Of a stretch of DNA of 42,218 bases, positions 41,008 to 42,218 are shown one piece after another (the first letter of the stretch is position 1; each line of letters begins with the position of its first letter). A program made the translations under genes and the position numbers. The DNA comes from Bacteroidetes bacterium GWA2_32_17 (GTDB lineage: Bacteria > Bacteroidota > Bacteroidia > Bacteroidales > GWA2-32-17). The stretch is from NCBI GenBank assembly GCA_001769035.1, contig MENF01000034.1:1-42218 (forward strand), written 5' to 3'. The notes beneath the pieces were generated by a model, which was not told where the DNA came from, ran no database searches, and worked only from the letters and a program-made list of their open reading frames with translations.

Positions 41008-42218
41008 ATGAAAAAACTAATTATAACAGTTATAGTATTAATTACAATAAATTATTCTGGTTTTTCTCAGAATTGGAGTCCTTTAGGTTTTGGGTTAGAT
41101 GGTGAAGTACGTTGTTTTTATCCCGATACTGCACGTAATATTCTCTGGGTTGGTGGTGGGTTCTGGAAAGCTAATCATAATAAGGCTATGACAATTGCAA
41201 ATTGGGACTCAGTTAATTGGGACACTTTGCCAAACTCCCTACCCGGTTATATAACATTAGCAATTATAAATTACGATTCTTCACTCTTTGTTGGTGGTTA
41301 TGATGGCTGTTTTATTTTTAAAAACAATCAATGGATAAACAATCCTTTTTTTAATGGGTATTCACTTTCTGATGGATATGTAACAGGTTTTGAAATAGTA
41401 AATAATAAACTTTATGCTATTGGTTGGTTTAATCACATTAATGGAATCACTGCACATGGTATAGCTATGTATGATGGTTTTAATTGGCAATCTGTTAATA
41501 ATTTCCCAGTGTATAATCCGGGTAACAACCCTAATGAAATAACTACAATTAAATACTATAAAGGTAAACTGTATATAGCAGGTCAATATGCTGATAGTTT
41601 AAGTGGTGGTTACCCGGTATTTGCAAGTTATTTGGATAGTAGTGGCTGGCATACTATTGGAGGTGTTTTACATGGCAGTTTTATAAATATTAATGCAATG
41701 TGCATATATAAAAATAATTTATACTTTGCAGGTTCTTTTTTAAAATCTAATGGTAATTTAGGAGATAATATTGTAATGTATGATGGTGTTAATTTTCATG
41801 AAGTTGGTACTGGTTTGCAGGGAGGGCAGGTTTATGATTTAATTATTTATGATAATTATTTAATTGCAGGTGGGTTATTTACTAACGCAGGTAATATTAA
41901 TACTAAATATCTTGCAAAATGGGATGGTTCAAAATGGTGTAGTTTCGGTTCTGATTTTGACAGACCTATAATAAAGTTAGGTGTGTTTAGAAATGAACTT
42001 TATGTTGGTTGTGGATTTACTGTTGATGGAGATTCCGTAAATTATATTGCCAAATGGATTGGTGGCTCTTATATTGATACTTGTAGCCAGATTTATGGTT
42101 CAGTTTACGAAATGGTAAATGAAAGTGGTATTAATATTTCCCCCAACCCCGCTTATAATATTATTAACATTAAATCTGTTGAAGAAATTAATAAAATAAA
42201 AGATATTAAATTGTATAA
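41008..42218 (+). CDS. T9SS-secreted propeller-like protein, partial at window end
   Basis: Open from ATG 41008 to the last base (over 400 codons). A signal peptide (KKLIITVIVLITINYSGFSQ) is followed by repeats of propeller type: NILWVGGGFWKANHNKAMTI, KLYAIGWFNHINGITAHGIAMYDG, NLYFAGSFLKSNG, YLIAGGLFTNAGNINTKYLAKWDG and ELYVGCGFTVDGDSVNYIAKWIGG. This is the layout of Bacteroidota surface proteins with Kelch-like blades. The visible end is the start of a T9SS sorting tail (INISPNPAYNIINIKSVEEI) whose DNA is identical to that of the previous gene. The last ~60 codons lie beyond the window. Confidence 0.85.
   Translation, partial: MKKLIITVIVLITINYSGFSQNWSPLGFGLDGEVRCFYPDTARNILWVGGGFWKANHNKAMTIANWDSVNWDTLPNSLPGYITLAIINYDSSLFVGGYDGCFIFKNNQWINNPFFNGYSLSDGYVTGFEIVNNKLYAIGWFNHINGITAHGIAMYDGFNWQSVNNFPVYNPGNNPNEITTIKYYKGKLYIAGQYADSLSGGYPVFASYLDSSGWHTIGGVLHGSFININAMCIYKNNLYFAGSFLKSNGNLGDNIVMYDGVNFHEVGTGLQGGQVYDLIIYDNYLIAGGLFTNAGNINTKYLAKWDGSKWCSFGSDFDRPIIKLGVFRNELYVGCGFTVDGDSVNYIAKWIGGSYIDTCSQIYGSVYEMVNESGINISPNPAYNIINIKSVEEINKIKDIKLY
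42145..42218 (+). repeat. 74-bp identical T9SS tail DNA, copy 2
   Basis: Second copy of the block at 40765-40838. The match runs off the window end, so its full length is unknown. Confidence 0.9.

Overview
The window looks like the low-GC chromosome of an uncultured, probably anaerobic Bacteroidota (Bacteroidales-like). The reasons are several secreted proteins with type IX secretion (T9SS) C-terminal sorting tails, -33 TTTG / -7 TAnnTTTG promoters, FISUMP and GxxExxY family genes, a GH92 mannosidase locus, and oxygen-sensitive chemistry (2-oxoacid:ferredoxin oxidoreductase, B12 mutase). Bases 1-7806 (all minus strand) are a sugar locus: a partial ROK kinase, a FucP-like sugar/H+ symporter, an EamA exporter with a tiny upstream gene, a secreted GH92 alpha-mannosidase and a LacI-type regulator. 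Next come tRNA-Ser(CGA) and a promoter-driven pair made of a membrane protein and an HTH protein.

Bases 9669-30399 hold the most notable content: two divergent operons that together look like an anaerobic tryptophan/indoleacetate degradation pathway related to the iaa system of Aromatoleum. The minus-strand operon reads FISUMP lipoprotein, hydantoinase/oxoprolinase A and B, RidA-like protein, decarboxylating acyl-CoA dehydrogenase, B12-binding mutase subunit, mutase large subunit, GxxExxY protein, class III CoA-transferase, fused indolepyruvate:ferredoxin oxidoreductase. The plus-strand operon reads [2Fe-2S], molybdenum and FAD subunits of a xanthine-dehydrogenase-family hydroxylase, then a class I/II aminotransferase. 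Inferred flow: Trp -> indolepyruvate (aminotransferase) -> indoleacetyl-CoA (IOR); CoA is transferred to (2-aminophenyl)succinate, releasing indoleacetate; indoleacetate -> oxindole acetate (Mo hydroxylase) -> (2-aminophenyl)succinate (ATP-dependent ring opening); its CoA ester -> aminobenzylmalonyl-CoA (mutase) -> aminocinnamoyl-CoA + CO2 (dehydrogenase). Three residue-level features fit: the dehydrogenase lacks the catalytic Glu at both known positions, the mutase keeps the carboxylate-binding Arg but has a rebuilt pocket region, and no CoA ligase is needed. Steps after aminocinnamoyl-CoA, the ETF, the mutase chaperone and Mo-cofactor maturation genes are not in the window.

Bases 30512-42218 hold envelope and secreted proteins: an exported unknown, a rhodanese with a T9SS tail, an M14 carboxypeptidase with PKD and T9SS tail, a degraded type II toxin-antitoxin pair, a strong promoter followed by a ~210-nt structured ncRNA candidate (6S-like), and two T9SS proteins whose sorting-tail DNA is identical over at least 74 bp. 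Intergenic DNA throughout is rich in short dispersed repeats: 11-bp phased arrays, ACGAATT arrays, 20-bp palindromes and a MITE-like hairpin element.
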